A DNA stretch of 64,000 nt from Dimorphilus gyrociliatus (GCA_904063045.1 CAJFCJ010000021.1:434001-498000), one strand, 5' to 3'. Numbered from the stretch's first letter, positions 36,561-48,990 are shown. The notes: generated by a model from the sequence alone, not told the origin. Program-made: numbers and translations.

Positions 36561-36815
36561 TTAGTCAATTGTTTTAGGTTTATTCAATTTAACAGTTCTT
36601 GCGCCTAGTACCGAGGATTTTTTAAGCATATCCAACTGCCTTTCACCTTTTCGTATTAAATATTCAATTTTCATTATATCACTTCGATTTATCAAGGAAT
36701 TTTTACGAAATTCTGTTTTTATTTGTTCTTTTAACCCAATTTTATCATCTGTCGCCCTAAGTAGCCTTCTATATAGACCTAATACAACAATTTGGACTCG
36801 CGAATGCCTTGCCAT
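36561..36815 (-). CDS. sdhaf1: Succinate dehydrogenase assembly factor 1 (LYR protein)
   Basis: A single exon of 84 residues. The protein begins MARHSRVQIVVLGLYRRLLR, with the LYR triplet at 14-16, and continues FRKNSLINRSDIMKIEYLIR and KGERQLDMLKKS, matching SDHAF1 through its whole core. The ATG at 36815 was chosen because it gives the conserved MARHSR start; the open frame continues upstream only as far as a TTG. SDHAF1 works in the mitochondrial matrix: its LYR motif recruits the HSC20/ISCU iron-sulfur transfer system and its Arg-rich part binds SDHB during complex II assembly. The human protein is 115 residues; the shortfall is the unconserved C-terminal tail. No separate presequence is seen, as in other LYR proteins. 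Confidence 0.93.
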   Translation of the reverse strand: MARHSRVQIVVLGLYRRLLRATDDKIGLKEQIKTEFRKNSLINRSDIMKIEYLIRKGERQLDMLKKSSVLGARTVKLNKPKTID

Positions 36816-39800
36816 AATATACACCAAAGTCGTGTTTTTCGTTTAGCAGACGACGGATTTTGTTCTAAACACTGGCGCCATCTATTCCTCATCAATTTAA
36901 AACTTAATTCCAAAAGGACCGATTGCGATCCTCTCCTCAAGGAAAAATAAAATCTTACTTTCAATTCAACTAACTAAATTATTAATTGTTTATATTTCAA
37001 TCAAAGTAAAAAACAAAGTAGCCTAAAAGGTTTAAAAAAAGAACTTTTACTTAACTTTTCAATTAAAACTAGAGTATATAGCTGTAGTTGATTTTTTTTA
37101 AATTCCATTTTCGTATCATATGAAATAATTAGTATTATTAAAAGACAAGACGAAAAAGAAAGAGTGAAAATTCTCTCAATTCTTATATTTTCCTTCTTTA
37201 GCCTACTTTTCACAACCTTGTTTACAAAAGCTAATAATATTTATCTAAACAGTAATAATATCAATATATACATTCTATCCTTTATTAGTGTCATTTTTAC
37301 ATATATATATATATATATTGCACATGGTTTAGACGACGAATACGCTACTTATACACAAAAATTGAATTAGAGCTAACTGTAGAGCAGAATTTACAGTATC
37401 TATTCTATATGCACCATTTAATTAAATACCCTTATTAAGATATGATTTCCGACTTGAGATTCCAAGAAAAGTGGTTTATCTTTCCTTTTAAAGGTTATAT
37501 AATGTTAATTGCGTCTACCACTCGAATAAAAAATAATTATCTTCTTCTCACTTTTTACATGCGTAACAAGTTAAATAACGGTAGGATCCTCAGTATTTGT
37601 TATCAATGACTGTCAAGAGAATTCGTCATTTATTCTTTTTTCTTTAATCTTACAAAATATTCATTCAGTCTCTTATACATCAAAGATTCTAGTTTTGTAT
37701 GGATAGAAAATTTGTAGTCACGTGATATGTTTTTATTAATACTTAAAAACTGAAACTAGGAAAGAGAAAAGGAAAAGATTGGTAAGGTACATGCAAATGA
37801 ACATAAATACAACAATTTTGATGTAAGGTATATTATAAAAAATTGGGGATAATAACTATAATCCTGTCAATATTTGCCCTTATTGTATATTTATCATTTA
37901 TTCACTTTTATTAGACCCTTTTAATTTTCTCCTGAATACGTATTGTTAAAGTACTTATTACATTAATAATCTATATGAAAAAAAGCTATTTGTAAACGTT
38001 TAGATCAACCGAATATCTTTTTAATGGTATTCCCCTTCCCTCTCCTTAATGGATAAATGATACAACATAGAAAAAGAGAAATAGAATCAGTTAAAATAAA
38101 GAAAATTAAGTATAAAGACTTAGAAGACACATCAGCGCTCTAATCAATCAAATACTTGGTTTTAAACTTAAAATTTTATAAGCGTCTTAAAAGTGCTAGA
38201 CGTCCAGGAACCAGTCATTAATTGACAAGCACTAAATACTAAATAAAGCTTGAAAGAGGGTAGAGTTTTTCTTCTTTTGTAAAAGTAAAATTAATAGATG
38301 TCTTGTAGAAAAGTCTATAGAAGTGAAAAGAAACGGAATTAATCTTGTTTTACACCAATAAAAACACTGAATAGATAAAATATATGTAAATTTACATTGT
38401 TATGCAGATGCTAATTTTTAAGAATATCCTTAAAAAGTCTACTCTTGTTCGCTATTCTTTCTTTATATAAAAATGACCAGCTGGTGTATTAGGGTCATTT
38501 ATAGGTTTTTTTTTATTGTAATTTCTTTATTTATTTTTTCTTTCATCCTTTCTTTCTTTATCTTCTCCCTCCACCTCTACTTCTATCTTTGTTTTATCTA
38601 CTACTCCTTTATTCTTAGATCTATTCAGTCTTTATTTGTATTTCAAAGTGTTGAAATCAATGAATTCCTAGTATCTTTCTATCTTCCATAGCTCAAGCGC
38701 TTAGAGAACAAGTCTTACGTCAATATCCATCTAGTTCTGACAATTTTCCATTAATCTTCAAAGTATAAGTACTTCTATTATTCTTATAAGTTCGGAATCG
38801 TGCCGATTTATTGTACTTTTAATGAAAAAAAATGAGCTAATAGCAAATTAGAATTATAATATTAAAACTATTACTCTCAACAATATCTAGGTGGAGCCAC
38901 ATTTGTGTTTTTTTTTCGGATCGAATGTTATTAAACAGCCCACCTAAGTCTCATTAGTTACAGATTTGGTCATCCGTAAAACGGCTTAAACGCATAGAAA
39001 AGACGATAGAAAGAGAAATGGGACTTTTTTCCATTTTAGTTTCAATACTCGACAATATAAAGAGGAAACTGCTCGTACAATCTGCACAATCGTCCCCATC
39101 CGTTGTAAATTGCTTTCCAAAAGTAAATTACTATTACATGTTGAGTCGTCAAAAAATCGTTCCATTTACCGATGGGAGAAAAAGGGGAAAGGAAGAGAGA
39201 TAGGAAAATTGGCCAATATTTTATCCTTTTTCTTTATAACAGGCTAATTCTCAAAGAAAAGTAAAAGAATACAACTTGCTTCAATTTTTTATTATTTAGT
39301 TGTTTGCATTTTTGTCATTTTTCCTTAACAAAATCTTTTAGTCCTAACGAATAACGGAAATATTTGTCAAAAGAGAAAAAAATGGCTTAATTAACACTCT
39401 TTAGGCGCAAGATTTATTTAAAGAAGGCAATTAAGACGAAATAACGATAAAAAGGTTTCTTTTTTTTTTTAAAAAAACAAAACCATATTCATATAATTAC
39501 AATTACATTTAAAGTTGTTGTATTAGGGTTTCTGTCTTTATTTCTCAATCTTTATTCCTCTCTTTCTCTCTTTCTCTCTCTCTATCCCCTTTTCCCTTTC
39601 TTATAATTGCTAATTTACCAAAAAAAACAGCAATCTTTTTTCTTACTTTAGCGTTCCTGTTTTACGTTTAGTGAATAATAAAAGTCAAGGTCAAAACTAT
39701 CGGGAACAATCAGATATTGTAATATTTATTTCTTAAGGTTTTTGTAGGACAAAAAAAGAAGTCAGAATAGCACAAGTAATGATGGAGAAGAATAAAATCG

Positions 39801-40176
39801 TAAATCCACCTACTTCCCGCACGAATAACATCCATAGGCCTATCAAAGCTGGCGCAAAAAAACGATCGCCTGTCGTCTAAAAAACGAGGGGGGTGGGGGG
39901 GAGAGAGGGGAGAGAAGAGAGAGAGGGAAGGGGGGAGAGGGGCAGGGGCGAGCCTCTAGCGTTCACAGAACGACGCTCACTGCGCCATTCGGAGAGTGGA
40001 CTCGAAGTGGAAAGCGTCTTTTATTTTTTGTGCAAAGTTTCTTTCCACAACTTTTTGTACTTATCATTGTGGTGGCTTGTTAATCCCGCCTCAGAATTAA
40101 GCTTAAAAAATTATTCCGTGACGCCTTTTAAAGCGTCCTGTTTCTCATAAAACGGTTTGTCTTCATAATTCGGGAT
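36816..40176. other. Intergenic region upstream of the mucin-like membrane gene
   Basis: About 3.4 kb with no supported exon. The 5' leader of sdhaf1 should lie at the left end. An AT run lies at about 37301-37318, pyrimidine-rich DNA at about 39560-39600, and a G-rich purine tract at 39885-39950. The right end (39950-40180) is GC-elevated and looks like promoter or 5' leader DNA for the next gene. TAGGCCTA occurs at 39835-39842. Open frames at 38473-38691 and 39018-39203 look random. Confidence 0.45.
39885..39950 (+). repeat. G-rich purine tract
   Basis: A run of G and A with several G-blocks (GAGGGGGGTGGGGGGGAG at the left), potentially able to form G-quadruplexes. It lies about 230 bases upstream of the proposed start of the next gene. 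Confidence 0.7.
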
Positions 40177-43100
40177 ATGCACATCTTGTTCGTTTTTGGT
40201 TTTTTTCTGCATATTGGTCAGGTAATAAGTGGTAAGTTGATCGCTTCTAGACTATTTGCATATTTAAAGGCCTACAGGGCAAAAATAGCGGCTTAAAAAT
40301 ATACCCAAACGTCGAGCTGTCAAATCTGGGAAGCGTCTCCCGCAGGCGTCTCCAAGTTGTTTACGTACAACTCGTTCGTCTTCATTAACATACTTCTCGT
40401 GGAGTTCTGCCCCTTTCCTTCTTCCAGCCCCTCTTTCCTTCCCCGTGAGACAGCTAGAAAACTGCATTGCAGTAAAAGGGAGGGCTCCAGCCACAATGGC
40501 AGTCTGTCACTGATTGGGTCATTAGCAGAGTAGCGCATCGAACGGCATCTCTTCATTAGGATGTTCTTATTGTGTATACTCTCTTAAAAATGGGATCGTG
40601 TTTCGCTTCAATTAATTGAGGCGGAAGACAAATTGAACAATATAATATTATCCGTCCTGAAATAAAACTATAAAATATAAAAGAGAAAGGGGGAAATTGC
40701 ACTTAATCCGATTCATGACACGATGATCATCGATCTGTCTCTCTTTGCGTCATTTTATGTACAGTATCGTAAAACTTGTTTATTCTTTCACTTTTGCCTT
40801 TTCTAATCGTTCTCCATGTTGCGTAAATGGCCAACATTAGCCTCTCTTCTTTTTTTGTCATAGATGTCGGAAATTCGACAAACGAGACAGATAGGCCTAC
40901 GCGACCTTCTTATCAATTCCGCTATATTCGATTCTCACTACCGATTGCCAATGATACAAAAGAAAGTCAAGAAGAAGCGAAGATATCAACAACAAACAAG
41001 ATATCTGAAAGTATTAATACTACGAATTCGGAAGTTGAAATCAGGACAGAAACAACATTAGAAACAGAATCAAAAGTATCAGCAACATCAACTGTATCAG
41101 CAATAAATGAAAAGCCAACAGAAAGTGCTACAACAGAACCAACAGTTTCAACGCCGAATACTCTAAGTGAGAGTGCAACAGAAAAACAAGATATCAACGA
41201 CAATAGGTTTCTATTTGATAAAGATAAGGGATATTATAATCGATTAAAAGGTAAGCTTTGCAGTCGGATTTTTTTTATATTCTATACATTAGATCAATGG
41301 GTATTAAAAATTATCACATTTCCTTTACTCTACTACATTTTATACGGAGGGAGAAAAAACAATAAATTCTTTATCGAAACAGTAACATATAGCAGATAAA
41401 AGTTGAAGCCGCATGTCATTAGTAAACTTTGACGGTTGTCCGATTAACTAGGCCTATACTTGCAGATAAAAGTATTTAACTAAATACCATTTAAGCGACA
41501 GTCTTTTCATATTTATAAATAAGTTAAGTAGTTATTTTATTATAAATAAAATAAACTGCAGAATTTAGGAAACGTATAGAATACTGTTGTTACAAAAAGC
41601 ATCTTGTCCTGTCAGTGACAGTCGCATGCTTGAGATTTTTCATATAGGAAATTCTAATTCCGGTTCTCTAGTAAATCTTCATCTAGAATAGGAAGAGACG
41701 CCCTAGATTTATTTATTCTATATTAAACGTCCCGAAAAAAAATTTCATTGCAAATAGCTGTCTTCGTTACTCCTGCCATCTTTCCTCTCTCCTTCTCTCT
41801 CGACTGCCAATTTCAAGTTTTTTTTTTCTATAAAGATTGAAATAAATCGCCTTGTGACCTTAACAAGGACGAGAAGCTTTAAACAGTAATTCATTATAAC
41901 ATCTAATAAGACCACGATCTACTGAAGAGAATAACGAAAGGTCGCCCTGGTCGAACTCAAGCTAATTTTATATTATATCACGTGGTTGTATTTCTAAAGA
42001 TATTCCCAAGATCTTTTTTATTAGACGCTTCAGTACCTTATTACTTACTTTTATATGGTGATCATATACAGTATATTATAAGTGTATAGCTTGGAACTGT
42101 GACAATCTTTCTCACTCAGAAACTAATAAAGGAGGCCGGTGTTGTAATGTGATTTCGGCATGTAATTCGACTCTTTGCCTGTAGGCCTACACATCACGTG
42201 ATATTAGTAAATACCTCAATGCACCAGAGGATTTGATCCACGAATATGGAATATAATATTCCTTAAACATACATATTTTTGCCTTATCCCCGTTTGGGAG
42301 AAGTAGGAAAAAAATGTTTGTCCAGTAGTTGTCAAATTATTTCAATATGTCTTTTATTTATTGTATATATCTATAATTTATTAGAATCATTTTTCTCCAA
42401 TATAAGAGAGGTTCAATGGTGACGATAGGAGGAGCGATTCGTACGACTCGCTGAATGAAGATACTGGCGGTTACTATAGCGATGACGGTAAGGGTTATAG
42501 GTTGAGAAATGAATGAATATTAACAAACCGAAAAATATCTTTGATTAACAAATGCATGGAAAGATTTCAAAAAATGATAAAAAAGTTGGGTTTTTCAACA
42601 GATTATACGTTGGGTGATGATGATCTCTACCCGAGAGATAAGATAATGGACGGTAGGTTAAAGATAAAAAAGAATCTATAAAAAAAAACTCATTTTAACA
42701 TGTCAATGTGAATTTTACGGACCAATAGGCAAAAGTGCATTCGAAGAGGAAAACTTCCCGTTAAGGATGCGAGGTTCGTATGTCCTTATATAAATAAACA
42801 TTCTAGATAACCTGTTAGAAGGTTTTGTAAGAGAAGCGTATAATTGTATGCCCCTATTAAAAAAAACGGAACTTATCTTCTTTCACTAAAAAAAGGCTTA
42901 ACCGGGAATAAAGAAGAGGCGTCCAGCCAGCTGCCGTCCTTTGGAATTATTGCTTTATCCTGCTGGCTTGCTGTTATATTACTAACAACAATAGGACTCG
43001 TCATTTTTGCCGTTCGAAAGAATAAATTGAGTGTAAGTTAATTCCGTTATATTGACAGTTCTAATGTGCCTTATAAAAATGTCCTAAATCTTACTTTATT

Positions 43101-43219
43101 TTTTCTCTATCTCTCTCTCTCTATATATACATAAATAGGTTTTCCAAGGAACTCGAAGAGTAGAAGAAAGACAAGAAAGAGAAGAAGAGCATGAAGTTCA
43201 CAATCTGTTGAGAATATAA
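40177..43219 (+). CDS. Mucin-like single-pass membrane protein with cassette exons
   Basis: Proposed exons are 40177-40216, 40864-41250, 42407-42487, 42602-42652, 42729-42773, 42896-43032 and 43139-43219, 822 bases (273 residues). Exon 1 gives a short hydrophobic start (MHILFVFGFFLHI), but its donor GTCAGG is weak; a start at 40827 (MANISLSSFFVI) read straight into exon 2 is an alternative. Exon 2 encodes a Thr/Ser/Glu-rich, probably O-glycosylated stalk (TESATTEPTVSTPNTLSESA). Exons 3-5 are 81, 51 and 45 bases, all phase 1 on both sides, and encode an acidic, Tyr-rich segment (NEDTGGYYSDDDYTLGDDD), a plausible tyrosine-sulfation region. Exon 6 holds the membrane segment (FGIIALSCWLAVILLTTIGLVIF, cut here as two halves: FGIIALSCWL and AVILLTTIGLVIF). 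The tail is a 31-residue Glu/Arg-rich helix ending VHNLLRI. I do not recognise the family; syndecan-like layout but no EFYA end. Confidence 0.62.
41251..42406 (+). other. Long intron of the mucin-like membrane gene
   Basis: About 1.16 kb after the stalk exon. TAGGCCTA occurs twice (41449-41456 and 42182-42189), and an ATACAGTAT copy lies at about 42065. No additional in-frame exon was found. Confidence 0.5.
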
Positions 43220-43634
43220 AAAGAAAGCCTCAGACTAGTCTACAATTAAAACGACAAATGTTATTAACTTTACAAATTTTAGTACTTTTATTGACTCTTA
43301 AACATTTTTATTTACATATGTCTTCCTTTATCCTCTCCCTTTCCTTTCCCCATTCCCTATCCCTGCTCCATGTTCTCTTTCCATCTTTCTTACACATCAA
43401 AAAGCTAGCTAAAAATATACTTTAGAAACCGAAGTGTCAACTAGATGGCGTTATGTTTAATAGTACCGGTTTTTCCTAAAATCAAATACTGCCAATTGTT
43501 TGAATGTTTTACTTAAAAACACCTGTAGTGAAATTGATGATGCCCGCCAAGTTTTAATTCTTAATACAAATAAATGTCATTTTAGAGAAAATGACCTAAT
43601 TTTCTTATGGTTTAGTAGGATATATTTGGAAGTT

Positions 43635-44943
43635 ATGACAAGAAATATTTGGAAACAATTACTAATATCCTGTATATTGGGGATAATTTTAACAATCTTC
43701 CTATATATATACCATGGGAGTAGCGTTGTCAGATTAGGTAAAAGCTATAAAGATTATAAAACAATTTAGATTGAGATTTTGCTTTGTAACTCATATATTA
43801 AAGTTTTAGTATAAATATAAACTGTTCTAGTTACGATCCATAGCTAATTATATATTTAAATAATTAACATCCTATTGGAAATCAACCATCCGTAGAGGCT
43901 AGGGAAGAGAAAATATTTAATTATTTACATGAAAATATAGTTTTATATAAAATATATATTCTAGATTTTGTAGTGATATCTTTCATTTCGCTTTAGTGAC
44001 TAATCTTTTATTAATAAATTTTAGTTAAAAGTTTTCGTACAACCAAGAGCCATACCATTTCCAGTGAAGAGCAAGATGTATATAATAAGATAAAGATTTT
44101 CTGTTTTATTCCCATTCAACAACGGAATTTATTAACGAAAGGAAGTGCTGTTAAAAGAACATGGCTAACTAAATGCGATGGCTATATGTTTTTTGGTGAA
44201 AGAGATGATCCTATATGGCCAATGGTTAAACTTCCAATTAGGGAAAGTTTTCAAAAACTACCTGCAAAAACTATGGCAGCTTTTAAGTATGTTCACAAGC
44301 ATTTCTACGACTCTTATGATTATTTCCTGAAGGCTGACGATGACACTTACATTATCATTGAGAATCTACGCTACCTGTTAATGTCTTATAATGACTACAA
44401 AGATCAACCTATTTATATAGGACATAAAATGAAGAGACATGTACAACAAGGCTATTTAAGTGGAGGTGCCAGCTACGTTTTGAATAAAGTAGCATTAAAC
44501 AAGCTAATAAAAGATGGTCTAGCAAATTCAGGTAATGTTTTAGAGTGTACGAAGGAAGTAGGGGCTGAAGATGCTACTTTAGGGCGTTGTCTTGAAAAAC
44601 TTGGCATTAAGATAGCAAATTCTTTGGATTGTGATGAGAAAGATTCGTTTCATCCTTTTAACTTACAAACATATATCACGGGAAATTATCCAACTTGGTA
44701 TAAAACCTTTGCTCCAAAGGATTTGAATGTCAGTAAATCAGTTGCTAAAACGATTATATATCATTTTCTCTTTTGTTTATTTCCATATAGGTGAATAACT
44801 GCTGTAGTCCTTATACTGTTAGCTTCCATTTCGTAGACCCTAGTCAAATGGAAATATACCACTACCTAATCTATCATATGGAAGTCTACGGCAAACCTTC
44901 TGGAATTCCCCAACGACCAATGTTTAAGGCGTCTTTTACCTGA
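43635..44943 (+). CDS. c1galt1: Core 1 beta-1,3-galactosyltransferase (C1GALT1 type)
   Basis: Three exons, 43635-43737, 44025-44728 and 44791-44943, total 960 bases (319 residues). It is a type II Golgi membrane protein: a short cytosolic start, a membrane anchor at about 9-26 (LLISCILGIILTIFLYIY), a stem, then the catalytic domain. Diagnostic pieces are VKRTWLTKCD, AFKYVHKHFYDSYDYFLKAD with the metal-binding triplet DDD at 139-141, VQQGYLSGGASYVLNK, EDATLGRCLEKLGI, the FHPF motif and the family's NCCSPYTVSFHFVDP near the end. The enzyme transfers galactose from UDP-Gal to Ser/Thr-linked GalNAc, making core 1 O-glycans on mucin-type proteins. The anchor is followed by a short stem, and the protein is slightly shorter than the human one (363). 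A donor at 44729 (GTCAGT) was chosen over GTTGCT 12 bases later; both keep frame. It follows a mucin-like gene, which may be coincidence. Confidence 0.92.
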
Positions 44944-45653
44944 AAACTTGGCAACCTGCTTTTATTGCTATATACACTAGAAATATACATTAAATGTTTT
45001 TTTAGAAGAAAAATATATTAAATTTTTTTACTGTACGACTTTGGTGGTATTGAGAAAGAGCGAAAAGTTACGTGTGAAATAGTATATACAGATGTACCGT
45101 CTATACAGTACACATATACGTTCAAAGGAGTGAGTAGCCTGGAACTAGCATAGAAATAATCTATGTTCATGATAAGAGACACTTCATTCCTTATAGTAAA
45201 TTTCTTACAACGAGCTGCTACAATTACTTAGAATGAATTACTAAATCGATTTTTACCTTTTAAAGTGTTTGTCTTTATAGTGCCTTCAACCAATTACTCG
45301 AGTTATAATGTGAAATCTTAGATTTAAAGTGTCTGTCTATATATTTCAACGTTAGCTTATTTTGAGTTGTTTACCACGTGTATTCTTTTGTCTTTAAAAT
45401 TTAATTAATGAGAGAAATTATTAAATTTCTACTATTCTCTCAAGATAAATTTCTTATAAGTACATGAATAGCTTTTAAAAGTCCTGATACATTATTTACA
45501 ATATTCTAATGGTGTTTGGAGATTACAACTTTTACAAAAGAACTATCAAAACTTAAATATTTACTGTGCAAGTTCAATAAAAGTAGGAATTAAGCCTTCC
45601 AATATCAGTGCAAAAAGTAGGGCGTTTTATTATATCAGATAAAAAAATTGAAC
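44944..45653. other. Intergenic DNA between c1galt1 and rwdd3
   Basis: A tail-to-tail interval of AT-rich DNA that should hold both 3' ends. No exon is recognised. Confidence 0.5.
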
Positions 45654-47070
45654 TCATTGAATACTTTTACGTACATGCTCGCACCATAATTCTTGTAATC
45701 CTGTATCATTAAAGAAACTTTTCATATCTTCGATTTGGGTAAACTCTTCTACAAACACATTTTCCATGCTGTTTATCGAATATCGATATTATATACAACA
45801 GTGAGTATAAAATTAATAATGCTTATAAGAAATTAAAGTGCATAAAATATAGCTATTACCGTTTATCTTTGATAGCTGTATGACTTAGGGTTTTCGTCAT
45901 TCTTTCCTTACAAGGTTGGCCTTTAGAATCAACATCGACATTATTCGTTTTATATTCTCTTAGAAACTTCTACAAAATTTTTTAAATGATAAATTGAATG
46001 ATCTCTTAAATTCTCATGTGATATTCTGCTTGCTGTAATACTATTAATAATCTTACCTTTGTATTCTCATCTTTCCCTTGAAGAACTATATATATAAACT
46101 TTTTATAGAATAGTATACGACCTGTTAAATCAAAGTTTCTCATCCAAGTTCGTATATTTTTTATATACTTTTCCTTTGCTCTCATATGATGTACCTGTAA
46201 TAAGGTATTATAGTACATTTGTTCAGTGCAAATTTCTTTTAATTGATAAGTTTGCAGTTTTTTGTATTCCATAAGTTTATCAGGAAACCAAGAAACAATA
46301 TCTATTATCATGCAACTTCCGCTTAATGACTGTCCATATTCTTCTGTCATTTTATTCAACTCAACTAAGTCTTTTCGGCTGAATTCTGTATTGTAGACAT
46401 TAATTCTGGGAGGTTGATCTGGATAAGCTTCCGATAGCAGGAATTTTAAGTTCCATATTTTCCCATTTATATCTAAATTTAGAGAGATTTGACGTCCTTC
46501 ACTAATTTGTTCTTCGAAGAATTCTCCATCCTGACAATACATCCAGCGTATGGCTTCAATTTCATCTTCTACAGCTGAATTTCAATCAAATGTATTTCTT
46601 GTTAGCTAAATAATTAAAATATTACCCTTTCTGACTTTATCATCTTTCACAGAGGTCATTCGACACGCAACTTTTCCTATTTTCCTATGTTCTTTGTAAA
46701 CCGAAACAAGTAGTCGGGTTAATATTCCGCTTTGTGAAATTTCTTCAATAACCACTTAAAAAGAAATTATGTCAGGTACCAGCCAATATAAATAATTCGT
46801 TTTAAAATGGCGCGCCGGTATGAAATAAATTTAAATGAACACTTTATAGCGATATAAAACTTAATTTAAATGTTTTTGAATCATAAACTAATACATAATC
46901 ATCAGAATTTGACTTAATAAGAGTTTTTTAAATAGATTATAGTCTAATTAATTTACTAGTGTATTATAGTAACGAATATATGTTTTACCTGTCCGCCAGA
47001 TGACTCTTTTTTTCACAACATTAATGATGACGCACAGTGTACGGTAGAAGAGGGATGTCTTCAACAGCAT
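45654..47070 (-). CDS. rwdd3: RWD domain-containing protein 3 (RSUME)
   Basis: Exons are 47070-46989, 46754-46626, 46574-46057, 45969-45860 and 45768-45654. From the ATG at 46659 the protein has 258 residues, close to the human 267; from the ATG at 47070 it has 317. The RWD fold begins near VEDEIEAIRWMYCQDGEFFE, with the YPDQPPRINVY turn typical of RWD domains. The C-terminal half is highly diagnostic: VHHMRAKEKYIKNIRTWMRN, DLTGRILFYKKFIYIVLQGK, NVDVDSKGQPCKERM, and an end with FFNDTGLQELW. Known RWDD3 binds UBC9 and promotes SUMO conjugation, and it stabilises HIF-1alpha in vertebrates. The two upstream exons stay open in frame and splice in matching phase, giving a possible 59-residue extension (RLLVSVYKEHRKIGKVACRM) that I cannot match to the family. 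Introns are 51-234 bases. Confidence 0.9.
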
Positions 47071-47607
47071 GACATCGGACGTTGGATTTGCTCTTTGATG
47101 AATATAACGGGCTTAAATGGATCAGTAGGTTGGTCTTGAAAGTTGTGTTTTTGTAAGTTGCATTAATTTTGTCACGACACATGATTGTCGATAAGCAGTC
47201 GATGTTTAACTTAGCAACGGTAAAAACCGTCTAATATTTAAACGTTGCTTAGGCAGAAGTCTTTGAACTTAATCACTGCCCGTTCAACTATCTTCCTATT
47301 ACGTCTTGGATTCCTCAGAAGCAGTAAATTTAATAGTTACTTTAATTTCATAATATTAGCCTGATACTTTAAACAGACTGTTTATTAGTAATTGAGCCTC
47401 ATACTAAGGTTAATGAGTATAATTCAAGGAGGAGAATCAATACCATAAATAACAATGGAAGGCTAGCAAATCCCAAATTGTTCTATTTTCATTGATGATA
47501 GGCCTAAATGATGTAAAGCGCAGGCTTTAGTACTCTATAAATAAACCGTATCCGTTTCACTATTTTTTGTGTATATTTTTCAGATGTTACACGATCAATA
47601 ACCTACA
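47071..47607. promoter_or_regulatory. Divergent promoter region, rwdd3 and nim1k
   Basis: 537 bases between opposite-facing genes. It contains TAGGCCTA at 47499-47506 and ends in TATTTTTCAG at 47574-47583, a good splice acceptor 24 bases before the nim1k ATG. This suggests a 5' leader intron or a trans-splice site for that gene. Confidence 0.5.
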
Positions 47608-48954
47608 ATGACGAGCGGTGAACGAGGTGAAAGCGTTACGTCCGTCGAAAAATCCCAACCGGAAGTGGGGCGAAAGCTAACTCCCTACGAAAAGGTTACA
47701 AAGGATTTATCGAATGATCCTAATGCTATGAAAGAAATTACTTTGGGTAAACGTATAGGATTTTACAAAATAAGGAGTGAATTAGGTAGTGGAAATTTCT
47801 CTCAGGTGAAAATGGGCGTTCATACCTTAACTAAAGGTAATTCTCATTTAAACAATTCACAATCATAGTTTTCTTGAAAATGTATATATTTTTACTATAA
47901 GAATTATATGAAAATTTGTAAAAAATAGCGAACAGAAAATCATTGCTGTCCGTATCTATATAACAGAGAAATTGCTTAGCGACTCGGAGATTTGAAACAA
48001 TAGCTTTATATCTAATTTATTACGGCAACTTGAAAGCATATTCGTATGAAAAGTAGTTAAAAATTTACAATCTTTATTATTTAAAAATATGTGATAACAA
48101 ATATATAGAATAAGTACGTATAAGGCTTTTATTAGGTCCTTTTAGTTATTAACTCAATTATGAATAATATACAACTGGCTGCTAATAATCTTTTTAAATA
48201 TCAATCTAATGTATTTGTACATGTATACGTATATACATATTCGCTACATTGTATACAATTCATAAATTATACTAGAACATCTCGTTAAATGTTAATATAT
48301 TCCTTATGTAATGGTTTTTCTTATGTAATCAAACTTTTTAACAGATAGAATGTTGTAGAAAATGACAAAGAAACTAAAAAAGATTACTAGATTATAGTCC
48401 CGGTTTTAATATATGAATATGTTTTTTTTCTTATTAAGATCTTTAACTTTTTGCCTACCTGTACTTTATTTATTAGCAGTTATTAACCTTATTGATTAGT
48501 TTTTCTTTTTATCAATTTTGACGCTGCGTATAAGTTCATTTACATGTATGTTAGTGTAAAAGGAAGAAGGAAGAAATCATATTTTTCATATATATTATTT
48601 TAGAGAACACTTTCTTGTAAAGAATATTTTAATTGAGTGTAATTTTATGAAAAGTTCTTTTCCATAGAGTAATTATGATTGATAATTAGTTCAGGTATTG
48701 CCTTGTCTATTTTACAAATCTGTAAAGAAATCTTTTCATATCTTGCTGTATTATTAGAATCTTACGTTTTTTACAATAAGTTTCGAGTACTTTTATTATT
48801 TGTTTACTTCAAGTTACCGCGATTATGAATTCTTTTGATTTTGTAAGCTTTACTATTATTGTAAAATTACTCAAGTCTTCATAATAATATGAATGGCAGT
48901 TGGACAGGAGAAGGGCGGGAGAAATAACTCTTTACAAGATATATATATACGCTA

Positions 48955-48990
<36 letters not shown>

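Noticed and set aside
37164-37370. Open frame with a hydrophobic, signal-like start
   Set aside because: It begins at GTG, is dominated by AT-rich codons (Asn, Ile, Tyr, Phe) and contains an AT microsatellite; no downstream domain.
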